Shown here in pieces: positions 1 through 7,534 of a stretch of 64,000 nt of DNA. The stretch is from DATGSL01 sp964645585 (lineage in GTDB: Bacteria > Verrucomicrobiota > Verrucomicrobiia > Opitutales > T3Sed10-336). The translations under genes and the position numbers were made by a program. Position 1 is the first letter of the stretch. Each line of letters begins with the position of its first letter. Location: positions 1-64,000 of the forward strand of contig CAZYAN010000021.1 in assembly GCA_964645585.1 (NCBI GenBank). Reading direction: 5' to 3'. The notes below the pieces were generated by a model. That model saw nothing but the letters and a program-made list of their open reading frames with translations, ran no database searches and had not been told where the DNA came from.

Positions 1-231
1 GTAATCGTTTGGGGGCAGGTCGAAGAGCCGGGTAAATAAATCGAGCACCTGTTGGCGCGCGAGGGGCCGGCTCAAGTCGAGCGCGGAATCAGGCGCGTCG
101 TCAATTGCGGGCGCGGCGGCAGCCGCGGCAGAGGAAGGGTTCGCCCCGGTTTCCGGATTGCATCCGCTGAGCGCAAGGGCGACGGTCAGAACGGATGCGG
201 GAAAAAGAAGAGAGACGGCAGCGATTTTCAT
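1..231 (-). CDS. Lipoprotein, N-terminal part only (cut by window edge)
   Basis: The first 77 codons of a minus-strand gene run off the left edge. The start at 231 gives MKIAAVSLLF followed by a hydrophobic stretch and a lipobox LSGC with the acylated cysteine at residue 24. An Ala-rich linker follows, then a segment with many Leu and Asp residues. The protein is therefore predicted to be exported and lipid-anchored. An in-frame ATG 14 codons upstream exists but would spoil the signal peptide. No family could be recognised from the visible part. It is divergent from the dehydrogenase at 500. Confidence 0.6.
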   Translation of the reverse strand, partial: MKIAAVSLLFPASVLTVALALSGCNPETGANPSSAAAAAAPAIDDAPDSALDLSRPLARQQVLDLFTRLFDLPPNDY

Positions 232-499
232 TGCAGGGCAAGACACTGGGCGGTTGACGTTCGATTGCATGCCGCATCAAGGAAGAAAGCGGATGCGGAC
301 ACGCTTTATACAGAGACGGCGAAGATTGTCGAATCGAAATAAACGAATGAAGCCGCCCTGAAGCCGCCCAAGGGAGAGCCGGTTGGACGGTCTTGATCTT
401 TCGGGGCGGGTTTAAGATTTCTTGCCGGTGCCCGCGGGGGCGGTGTATCGTGCGCAAACGAAGGACTCCCGGCAACAAGTAGCAACAAGGATTTTTCGC

Positions 500-1210
500 A
501 TGACACATATTCTCATCACCGGTGCCAATCGTGGGATTGGGTTCGCCTTGACGCTCGATTTTCTCCGTCAGGGTGAGAAGGTGACCGCGACCGCGCGCAA
601 TCCGGACGCGGCTGGTCAGCTTCAGGCCTTGCGGGGTGAGTTTGGCAACGCGCTGCGAATTGAGCGGATGGATGTCTGTGATCCGGTGTCCATCAAGCGT
701 GTGGTGGCAGTGCTCGAGCAATCGGGCGAAGCGCTTGACGTGCTCGTCAACAACGCGGCGATCTTTCCCGGCGAGGGCGACGAGCGATTCGAGGATTTGG
801 ACCTCGGCCATCTCGAACAGGCGTTTGAGGTCAATGTGGTTGGCGTCGCGCGGACGACGCAGGCATTTTTGCCGTTGCTGCGGAAGAGTGAACGCGGCCG
901 GATTGTGAATATTTCATCGGGCGCGGGATCGATCGCCGACAAAACCGACTCGCGGCACCTTGCCTACTCGGTGTCGAAGGCGGCGCTGAACCAATTAAGT
1001 CGCGCGTTAGCGGCCGAGTTTAAGCCGGAGGGGATTATCGTGACGCCGATTACGCCGGGATGGGTGCGCACCGACATGGGCGGTGAGAATGCGGAGCTGG
1101 CGCCGGAAGAATCGGCCGCGAGCCTCGCGGCAACGATCCGGAAGCTGACGATCAAACAGACTGGGCTCTTCCTTGACCGCCACGGCCGGAGCGGCGTCTA
1201 CAACTGGTAA
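500..1210 (+). CDS. Short-chain dehydrogenase/reductase (SDR)
   Basis: 236 aa, the usual length for a classical SDR. The Rossmann glycine motif TGANRGIG is at residues 7-14, NNAA follows in the middle strand region, and the catalytic serine and YSVSK (Tyr-x-x-x-Lys) come later. The preference is probably for NADP because of the basic Arg in the glycine loop. The longer frame opens at 422, but the ATG at 500 starts directly before the first beta strand and has an AAGG ribosome-binding site at 487-490. The substrate cannot be inferred. It is similar in style to the carbonyl-reductase and C-factor-like SDRs. The small membrane-protein gene follows on the same strand. Confidence 0.88.
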   Translation: MTHILITGANRGIGFALTLDFLRQGEKVTATARNPDAAGQLQALRGEFGNALRIERMDVCDPVSIKRVVAVLEQSGEALDVLVNNAAIFPGEGDERFEDLDLGHLEQAFEVNVVGVARTTQAFLPLLRKSERGRIVNISSGAGSIADKTDSRHLAYSVSKAALNQLSRALAAEFKPEGIIVTPITPGWVRTDMGGENAELAPEESAASLAATIRKLTIKQTGLFLDRHGRSGVYNW

Positions 1211-1244
1211 AGAGAACGCTCGCCGGCACGCCGGTTTCTCCGGA

Positions 1245-1538
1245 ATGAAGATCGATTTATTAAAGCTTTCGCCTGGTTACTGGTTCGCGTGGCTCGTCCT
1301 GTGGGCGATTCTGGTTTCCAAGGTCTTTTTGATCCGCGAGACCGATCCGAAGGATTTCGCGATGCTTGCGATCTTTGGTGTCGTCATGCTCGTGACCGCT
1401 TATGCTGGCGCCTGGGTTGCGTGGCTGTTGCGCAAGCGCGACATGCGCACCGGCGAAATCACCTACCTCGCCATCCTCGCCCTGTTTTTCATTGTCCGCT
1501 CGATTTTCCTCTATCGCGAAGCGATGGGCCGCTCGTAG
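1245..1538 (+). CDS. Small membrane protein, unknown function
   Basis: 97 aa with three predicted hydrophobic segments (about residues 10-30, 38-60 and 72-92), separated by short charged loops including RKRDMRTGE. The chosen ATG at 1245 begins MKIDLLKLSPG. An upstream start at 1173 would overlap the dehydrogenase gene and add a non-hydrophobic tail, so it is less likely. The gene lies 34 bases after the SDR gene on the same strand and may be co-transcribed. I do not recognise the family. Confidence 0.6.
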   Translation: MKIDLLKLSPGYWFAWLVLWAILVSKVFLIRETDPKDFAMLAIFGVVMLVTAYAGAWVAWLLRKRDMRTGEITYLAILALFFIVRSIFLYREAMGRS

Positions 1539-1758
1539 GCCGGCAGAAGTCCCTGAAGCTCCCGGGCGTGCTTCTCCCATCGGTCTGTCCTGCTTTAGAG
1601 CAAATAGTAAGGGACGCCCGTTTCCGCTCCGAGGGCATCGCCCCCGCTGGGGATCAGCTTCGGCGAGTGCGATAAAGACTTGATGCAACGGCGGCATTCC
1701 CGAAGCTGAATCTATTATGTCTGCCATTGGCCAGATCGGATAGGCACCAATCTTCTTC

Positions 1759-2499
1759 GTGAAAAACCTCATGTTCGATTCCCTCAGACAGAACGGCTTC
1801 GAAATCCAGACGCTTCATCATGCGGAGGCAATTTTGAGGCACGATATGCCCGATGCTGTGGCCGAACTTGAATCGGTGTTGAGCGAAATCGAGATTCCTG
1901 CGGAAGAACTTGTACGCGGGGGAGGAGGCGAAGGACAACTGACGCAGCGAATGCGAAACGCGCTTGGCGTTCGGCATGGCTGGCGAAAACACATTTTCGA
2001 AATCAAAAAGATTGTCGATGGGGTCGAAAAGGAATCCATTTCGCATGAGATCGATCACGTGAAACGCTTCCCAGGCGGCTTATTTGCGCTTGAAATCGAG
2101 TGGAATAACAAAGATCCGTTTTATGATCGAGATCTCGAGAATTTTAAACGGTTGCACGCTGACGGCGTCATTTCCGTTGGCGGAATCATAACCCGCGGTT
2201 CCAGCCTTCATTCGTCATTAAAGGACCTTCTGAAAAAATTTGCGGAAAAGCGAAATATTCGGTCCATCGACGATTTGACTGACTTTGACTACAACCCGAC
2301 GGGACGACAGCGAAAACTGATTGAGGCCGCCGCCGAGCGCTACGGGTTCGCGGAAGGTTGGGCAAATGTATTCGTCGCCGACAAATTCGGAGAAGCCACA
2401 ACTCATTGGAGGAAACTCCAAGCCCGTGTTCATCGCGGCGTCGGTAATCCATGTCCTCTGGTTTTGATTGGCATCCCCAAAGAAAAAGTGATTGTTTGA
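1759..2499 (+). CDS. BglII/BstYI-family type II restriction endonuclease
   Basis: 246 aa from a GTG start; an ATG four codons later (1771) is the alternative. The central segment has HEID (D99) followed by ALEIEWNNKDP with E112 and E114, matching the Asp...Glu-x-Glu metal-binding core of BglII/BstYI nucleases. The NNKDPFYDRDL stretch is, as I recall it, strongly BstYI-like. Enzymes of this family cleave within GATC-centred sites (AGATCT or RGATCY), so a GATC-containing target is inferred. A methyltransferase gene begins immediately downstream. Neither the 5' region nor the start has a clear Shine-Dalgarno sequence. Base composition looks poorer in G+C than in the flanking genes, which suggests acquisition. 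Confidence 0.8.
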   Translation: MKNLMFDSLRQNGFEIQTLHHAEAILRHDMPDAVAELESVLSEIEIPAEELVRGGGGEGQLTQRMRNALGVRHGWRKHIFEIKKIVDGVEKESISHEIDHVKRFPGGLFALEIEWNNKDPFYDRDLENFKRLHADGVISVGGIITRGSSLHSSLKDLLKKFAEKRNIRSIDDLTDFDYNPTGRQRKLIEAAAERYGFAEGWANVFVADKFGEATTHWRKLQARVHRGVGNPCPLVLIGIPKEKVIV

Positions 2500-2507
2500 T
2501 CAGTGCC

Positions 2508-3221
2508 ATGAGTATTCTCACCACCGTTACAGAACCGAATCCGACTGAAGATCTGCTCGCCAAAGTCAAGGGTCACTATTCGACAATCCTGGCGGATCCG
2601 CCATGGCAATTCCAAAACCGCACCGGTAAAGTGGCTCCCGAACACCGCCGCCTCCTCCGATATCCGACGATGGAATTGAAGGAGATCATGGACCTTCCCG
2701 TTTCTAAAATCGCCGCCGCCAAATCGCATCTTTACCTGTGGGTGCCTAACGCGCTTCTCCTCGAAGGTCTCAAGGTGATGGAAGCTTGGGGCTTCACTTA
2801 TAAAACCAACATTGTGTGGTACAAGGTCCGTAAAGACGGCGGTCCCGATGGCAGGGGCGTCGGATTTTATTTTCGGAACGTCACCGAGTTGTTGCTCTTT
2901 GGTGTAAAAGGAAGTCTGAGAACCCTCCAGCCGGGGCGGACTCAAGTCAATCTGTTCGCAACTCGTAAACGCGAACATTCGCGGAAACCCGACGAAGTCT
3001 TCGACATTATCGAAGAATGTTCTCCCGGCCCTTACCTTGAGCTTTTTGCCCGCTTCGCCCGTCCCGGATGGAACCAATGGGGAAATGAAGATGTTGAGGA
3101 AAATTCATTTCACGGTGTCGCCAAGCGCAACGGGCACGTCGAGAGCCAATTGCGGCTTCTCGAAAGTCCCAGGGGTTACGCCGAGAGGCGGCAGCATCGG
3201 CGTGAGCGGATTCACGATTGA
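2508..3221 (+). CDS. MT-A70 family adenine-N6 DNA methyltransferase
   Basis: 237 aa. DPPW lies at residues 30-33 within YSTILADPPWQF, the catalytic motif of MT-A70-type N6-adenine methyltransferases. WGF, YLELFAR and the final GWNQWGNE strand are also typical of the family. The ATG at 2508 is preferred because it gives a normal-length N-terminus and follows the nuclease stop by 8 bases. A start at 2451 would overlap the nuclease gene by 49 bases. The tail after about residue 205 is basic and shows no family similarity. The gene presumably protects host DNA from the nuclease encoded just upstream. Most BglII-type systems that I know of use N4-cytosine methylases, so this pairing is notable. 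Confidence 0.82.
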   Translation: MSILTTVTEPNPTEDLLAKVKGHYSTILADPPWQFQNRTGKVAPEHRRLLRYPTMELKEIMDLPVSKIAAAKSHLYLWVPNALLLEGLKVMEAWGFTYKTNIVWYKVRKDGGPDGRGVGFYFRNVTELLLFGVKGSLRTLQPGRTQVNLFATRKREHSRKPDEVFDIIEECSPGPYLELFARFARPGWNQWGNEDVEENSFHGVAKRNGHVESQLRLLESPRGYAERRQHRRERIHD

Positions 3222-3249
3222 TGCTGCCGGCTCCTGATTCTTGCCTTCT

Positions 3250-4527
3250 TCACAGCGTACTGATCGTGGCGGCGAAAACTTCGGCGGCTCGGTCGATCGC
3301 CTCTCCGGGGTGGGCGGTGCTGATGAAACAGGTCTCGAACGGGGAGGGCGGGAGGTAGACGTTTTGTTTGAGACAGCCGTGGAAGAACCGGCGAAAGAGA
3401 TCGGTGTCGGAGGCGATTGCGTCGGCGTACGTGCGGACCGGTTTTTCCGAGAAAAACAGCGCAAACATCGAACCGACCTGCGGTGCTTGGAGGGGCAGGC
3501 CTTTTTTGATAGCGGCATCGATGACAGTTTCGGAGATGCGCCGGCCGAGCCGGTCGAGTTCGTCGTAGGGATTGTTCTGCTGCAATAAGCGGAGGGCAGC
3601 GAGGCCGGCGGCCATCGCGAGCGGATTGCCGCTGAGCGTTCCGGCCTGGTAAACGGGACCGTCCGGCGAGAGTTTGTCCATGATCTCGGCGCGCCCGCCG
3701 AGTGCGCCGACAGGAAGACCGCCGCCGATGATTTTGCCGAGCGCGGTGAGATCGGGAGTGATTTCTTCTCGCTCCTGCACACCGCCGGGGGCGACGCGAA
3801 AACCGGTCATGACTTCGTCGAAAATCAGCAGCGCGTCGTGTTTCGTGCAAAGCTCGCGAAGTTTTTGAAGGAAGCCGTCTCGCGGGAGGAGGAGTCCGAC
3901 GTTGGCCGGGTAAGGTTCGAGAATGACGCCGGCGATCTGGTCGGGATTCGCGTCAAATGCTTCCTCGACGGCCGCGACGTCATTGTAGGGAACGACGACG
4001 GTCTCGGCGGCGAACGCGGCCGGGATGCCGGCGCTGTCGGGCTGACCGTGGGTCAAGGCGCCGGAACCGGCTTTGATTAAGAGCGAATCGACATGGCCGT
4101 GGTAGCAGCCGGAGAACTTGATGATCTTGTCGCGCCCGGTAAACCCGCGCGCGAGCCGGATGCACGACATCGTTGCCTCGGTGCCGCTGTTGCACATGCG
4201 GACCTTTTCGATCGAAGGAACCATTTCGACGATTGTTTCGGCCATCGCGACCTCGTACGGGTTCGGCGTGCCGAAACTCGTGCCGTTTTGCAGTGCCTCG
4301 GCAATGGCGTTGCGAATGGCCGGCGGATTGTGTCCATGAATCGCGGGGCCCCAGGTGCAGACGAAATCGATGAGCTGATCGCCGTCGGCCGTGTAGAGAT
4401 ACGGCCCGTCGGCGCGTTCAACGAAGAACGGCGTTCCGCCGACGGAGCGGAAGGCGCGCACGGGAGAATTGACGCCGCCCGGAATCCATTTTCGGGCTTT
4501 CTTAAACAAATCCTCGGAACGACTCAT
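3250..4527 (-). CDS. hemL: Glutamate-1-semialdehyde 2,1-aminomutase
   Basis: 425 aa, standard length. This PLP enzyme converts glutamate-1-semialdehyde to 5-aminolevulinate in the C5 route of tetrapyrrole synthesis. It begins MSRSEDLFKKA and has PGGVNSPVRAF, the NSGTEA phosphate-binding motif (113-118), the IFDEVMTGFR aspartate motif and the PLP-binding lysine K265 in ALGKIIGGGLP. It sits 15 bases after the stop of the M48 protease gene on the same strand and may be transcribed with it, although the two have no obvious shared role. An unusually AT-rich junction lies between them. Confidence 0.97.
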   Translation of the reverse strand: MSRSEDLFKKARKWIPGGVNSPVRAFRSVGGTPFFVERADGPYLYTADGDQLIDFVCTWGPAIHGHNPPAIRNAIAEALQNGTSFGTPNPYEVAMAETIVEMVPSIEKVRMCNSGTEATMSCIRLARGFTGRDKIIKFSGCYHGHVDSLLIKAGSGALTHGQPDSAGIPAAFAAETVVVPYNDVAAVEEAFDANPDQIAGVILEPYPANVGLLLPRDGFLQKLRELCTKHDALLIFDEVMTGFRVAPGGVQEREEITPDLTALGKIIGGGLPVGALGGRAEIMDKLSPDGPVYQAGTLSGNPLAMAAGLAALRLLQQNNPYDELDRLGRRISETVIDAAIKKGLPLQAPQVGSMFALFFSEKPVRTYADAIASDTDLFRRFFHGCLKQNVYLPPSPFETCFISTAHPGEAIDRAAEVFAATISTL

Positions 4528-4542
4528 GACGAATTTTATATA

Positions 4543-6552
4543 TTAAATTTTATATTTTAAATTTGCAACGGGGGCAGCTTGAAGCGGCGGCATCGGGCAG
4601 TCGAGACTGGCCGCGATCGCGCGGAGGAGTTCGGCTTCGGTGGCGGCGATTTTTTGGTCGGCGACGATGACGGCGATCGCGGCGTGAAGGATCTTCTTTT
4701 TCACCGGAAGCGAGGCAAGATTGCATCTGTCGAGGGCGCTGTAGATGCGGTCGTAGGAACATGCCTCGGCGGGCTCCAGCTGGAGGTCAACATCGGGCAG
4801 ATAGCTCTGGCCGGCGGCAAATGCTTTCGGCGCGTCCTTTCCTCCGGCGTAGGCGAGGGCCGAGAGGAGAACGCTGCATTCCGGTGCGAGTCCCGAGGCG
4901 GCGTAATATTGCACGGTCGGAGGCTTGCTGCTTTCAAAATGCCGTTCCAGGTGGCGCAACAGCACCTTTTCGAGGGCGAACTCGAACAAGGTAAATTCGT
5001 TGTCACTCTCGCTCAGGCGGCGCACGGTTTGACGGAACGCGGCAAATTGTTCGGGTGAAAGCCTTCGCAACGCCGGGAGAGCGAGGTCGACGAGCGGCAG
5101 GCGCGCTTCGGGAGGGAGATCAGCGGCATCGGCGCTCAACTTTTCGACTTCGGCTCGAACGCCCGCGGGCGCTTCGCGACCGAGGAGGGAGAGTTCCTTT
5201 TGCTGTGTCTCCGGCTCCTTGGAGAGGAGAAGTGCGTAGATGGCGGCTTGCGCGCCGGCCGGTTCGCGGATGGCGCTGGTCAGGGACTCAGGGAGCACGT
5301 CGAGAATTTTCTCGGCTTGCGAAAGCTGCGACGCGCCGATCACGCCGATGGTGGCGAGCAGGACTTCGGGTGCGAGCGCGCCGCCGGTCGGCAGGCCGCC
5401 CCATGGAGATGCCTGCCGTGTGGCTGTTTCAGGCATCCGGCGTGATTTCGGGAACTTCGATTTCGGTTCTGGAGCGCTCGGTTTTTTGGTGCGGATCCAG
5501 CTTTTGCCGTCAAACGACGGATCGATCGCGCAAATCCGTTTCACCAGCGGGGGATGGGTCGAAAAGACGTTTGAGAGCGAAGACGCAATGCCGTTGGCAA
5601 AAAACAAGTGGCTCATTTCCATCGTGTGCGCCGCGTGCAGTTTCGAGCCGAACCGGGTGCCGCCGATTTTTTTGAGGGCATTGGCGATTCCGTCTGGATT
5701 GCGGGTGAACTGGACGGCGGCCGCGTCGGCGAGATATTCGCGCTGGCGCGAGACGGCGGCTTGGATCAAGCGGGAAAAGAGAACTCCGATGTAGCCAATA
5801 ATCATCAGGGCGAGGGCGACGATGATAATCGCGATGATGATGGCACCCGCTCCGCCTCCTTCGCCCTTGCCCCTGCCGCCTCCGCCTCGCCCGCCGCCGT
5901 AGGACGAACCGCGATAGCGGCCGAAGCCGACGACTCGGAAGAAAATCATGCCGATCAGATGGAGGATCAAGATGCCGTTAAGGACCCCGATCAGCCGGAT
6001 GTTGAGCCGCATGTCGCCGTTGAGGATGTGGCTGAATTCGTGGGCGATCACTCCTTGGAGCTCGTCACGGTCGAGAAGTTCGAGTGCGCCGCGCGTGACC
6101 GCGACCGCCGCGTCGCTGGTTGTGTAACCGGCGGCGAAGGCGTTGATCCCGGCTTCGCTGTCCATGATGAAGATCTCCGGGACCGGCACGCCGGAGGCGA
6201 GAGCCATTTCCTCGACGACATTGATGAGACGCCGTTCAAGGGGATCGGTGGTGGCGAGGTTGACGCTGCGCCCGCCCATCATTTCGGCGACGCGAGCGCC
6301 GCCGGAACGAAGCTGAAGGATGCGGTACGCGGACCCGAGCACGATGATGCCGAGGGTCGAGCCGGCCGAGACGGCAAAAATCATTGGATCCCAGAGGAGT
6401 TGCTCGCGTTCTGGAGTCACTCCAGCGAAGTCGGCCGCGAAGAGGACGACGAAATAGACGGATGCCACGATTCCGGCGACCGCGAGCAGATAGAGAAAAA
6501 TGAGCCGGCCGGAACGCTTGCGGGCGCGATCCTGCGATTCAAAGAAATCCAT
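4543..6552 (-). CDS. HtpX-like M48 family membrane metalloprotease with long C-terminal extension
   Basis: 669 aa. Two N-terminal membrane segments (about 18-40 and 55-78) precede the zinc-protease domain. HEFSH is at 171-175 and the third ligand is E272 in REYLADAAA. Two further membrane segments (about 186-208 and 235-260) flank a Gly/Arg-rich loop. Classical HtpX ends near residue 300; here about 350 extra residues follow, helical and with a final segment resembling TerB-like helical domains (IVADQKIAATEAEL). The product is probably a membrane-protein quality-control protease. The gene is preceded by lemA, a common M48 partner. The last residues (LKYKI) are encoded by an AT-rich patch, so the exact end may have drifted. 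Confidence 0.88.
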   Translation of the reverse strand: MDFFESQDRARKRSGRLIFLYLLAVAGIVASVYFVVLFAADFAGVTPEREQLLWDPMIFAVSAGSTLGIIVLGSAYRILQLRSGGARVAEMMGGRSVNLATTDPLERRLINVVEEMALASGVPVPEIFIMDSEAGINAFAAGYTTSDAAVAVTRGALELLDRDELQGVIAHEFSHILNGDMRLNIRLIGVLNGILILHLIGMIFFRVVGFGRYRGSSYGGGRGGGGRGKGEGGGAGAIIIAIIIVALALMIIGYIGVLFSRLIQAAVSRQREYLADAAAVQFTRNPDGIANALKKIGGTRFGSKLHAAHTMEMSHLFFANGIASSLSNVFSTHPPLVKRICAIDPSFDGKSWIRTKKPSAPEPKSKFPKSRRMPETATRQASPWGGLPTGGALAPEVLLATIGVIGASQLSQAEKILDVLPESLTSAIREPAGAQAAIYALLLSKEPETQQKELSLLGREAPAGVRAEVEKLSADAADLPPEARLPLVDLALPALRRLSPEQFAAFRQTVRRLSESDNEFTLFEFALEKVLLRHLERHFESSKPPTVQYYAASGLAPECSVLLSALAYAGGKDAPKAFAAGQSYLPDVDLQLEPAEACSYDRIYSALDRCNLASLPVKKKILHAAIAVIVADQKIAATEAELLRAIAASLDCPMPPLQAAPVANLKYKI

Positions 6553-6558
6553 GGAAGA

Positions 6559-6600
6559 ATTTTGGATTTTGGAATGCGGATTTTGGATTTTGGAATCGCG
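6559..6600. repeat. Tandem pair of 21-bp AT-rich units
   Basis: Two adjacent 21-base copies (6559-6579 and 6580-6600), each made of two TTTTGGAT/TTTTGGAA half-units, differ only near their 3' ends. They lie just upstream of the protease start codon, between it and lemA. A similar GGATTCT-type repeat stands at 20686-20760. Confidence 0.7.
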
Positions 6601-6693
6601 AGCAGGCTTTTACAATAACCGTGAGCGTTGCATCGCGCCGGCCAGGCCGGAGAACGCCCTGGTAAATCCAAATCCGCGTTCCAAAAGTTAGAA

Positions 6694-7293
6694 TCAGAAC
6701 GACACTTTCGGGGCCTTGCCTTCTTCTTCGCGGTTGATCTCGAAAAGCTGGGCCTCCTGGAAGTTGAACATGCCGCCGATAATGTTGTTGGGGAAAGTTT
6801 CGCGGGCGGTGTTGTAGGTCATCACTGAGTCGTTGTAGGCCTGGCGGGCGAAGGCGATCTTGTTTTCAGTCGACGTCAGCTCCTCCGTCAGCTGCATCAT
6901 GTTTTGGTTCGCCTTGAGGTCGGGATACGCTTCGGAAAGGGCGAAGAGCCGGCCGAGGGTGCCGGTGAGGGTGGCTTCGGCGCCGAGGAGGTTTTTCATC
7001 GCGCCCGGGTCTTCCGGGTGAGCCGCCGCTTTTTGGCTGGCATCGCTGGCCATGTTTCGAGCCTGGATGACCGCTTCGAGGGTTTCGCGCTCGTGTTTGA
7101 TGTAGCCTTTGGCGGTCTCGACCAGGTTGGGAATGAGGTCGTAGCGGCGTTTGAGCTGAACGTCGATTTGCGCGAACGCGTTTTTAAACCGGTTGCGCAG
7201 GGTGACGAGCCGGTTGTAGATGCCGACGACCAGGAAGATCAGGATGATGACGATCGCGACGATGATGAGGGTGATAATCAGGGAAGGACTCAT
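6694..7293 (-). CDS. lemA: LemA family protein
   Basis: 199 aa. One N-terminal membrane helix (about residues 5-27) is followed by the helical LemA domain with the signature YNRLVTLRNRFKNAFAQIDVQLKRRYDLIPNL split across residues 26-57, and with ENKIAFARQAYND and FPNNIIG near the end. LemA proteins are anchored in the cytoplasmic membrane with the helical bundle exposed. Their function is unsettled, but they are often found next to M48 proteases, as here (141 bases upstream of the protease gene). Start and length are normal for the family. The divergent region up to 7534 probably holds the promoters. Confidence 0.95.
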   Translation of the reverse strand: MSPSLIITLIIVAIVIILIFLVVGIYNRLVTLRNRFKNAFAQIDVQLKRRYDLIPNLVETAKGYIKHERETLEAVIQARNMASDASQKAAAHPEDPGAMKNLLGAEATLTGTLGRLFALSEAYPDLKANQNMMQLTEELTSTENKIAFARQAYNDSVMTYNTARETFPNNIIGGMFNFQEAQLFEINREEEGKAPKVSF

Positions 7294-7534
7294 TTTGCGT
7301 ATTGTGCAACAGTAGGTTAGTGCCGAACGGTCTCATAAAATTCTGGGAAAAACGTTCGACAAACACGTACAGGCGCGGCGGGCGTCAGGCGAGGTTTTTT
7401 TGATTTCACCGAACCGGGACGAAGAAGTGCGGTCCTGCATTTGGATTGAATTGACGCGTCCTCGCCGCCATGGTGATGGGCGCGAAAAAACGCGAGGCGT
7501 CCGCTCGAGCACGCCGATCAATTGGAAACGCTTC

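Noticed and set aside
101..811. 236-codon minus-strand frame at the window start
   Set aside because: It overlaps the SDR gene and conflicts with the lipoprotein frame, which has a proper signal and lipobox.
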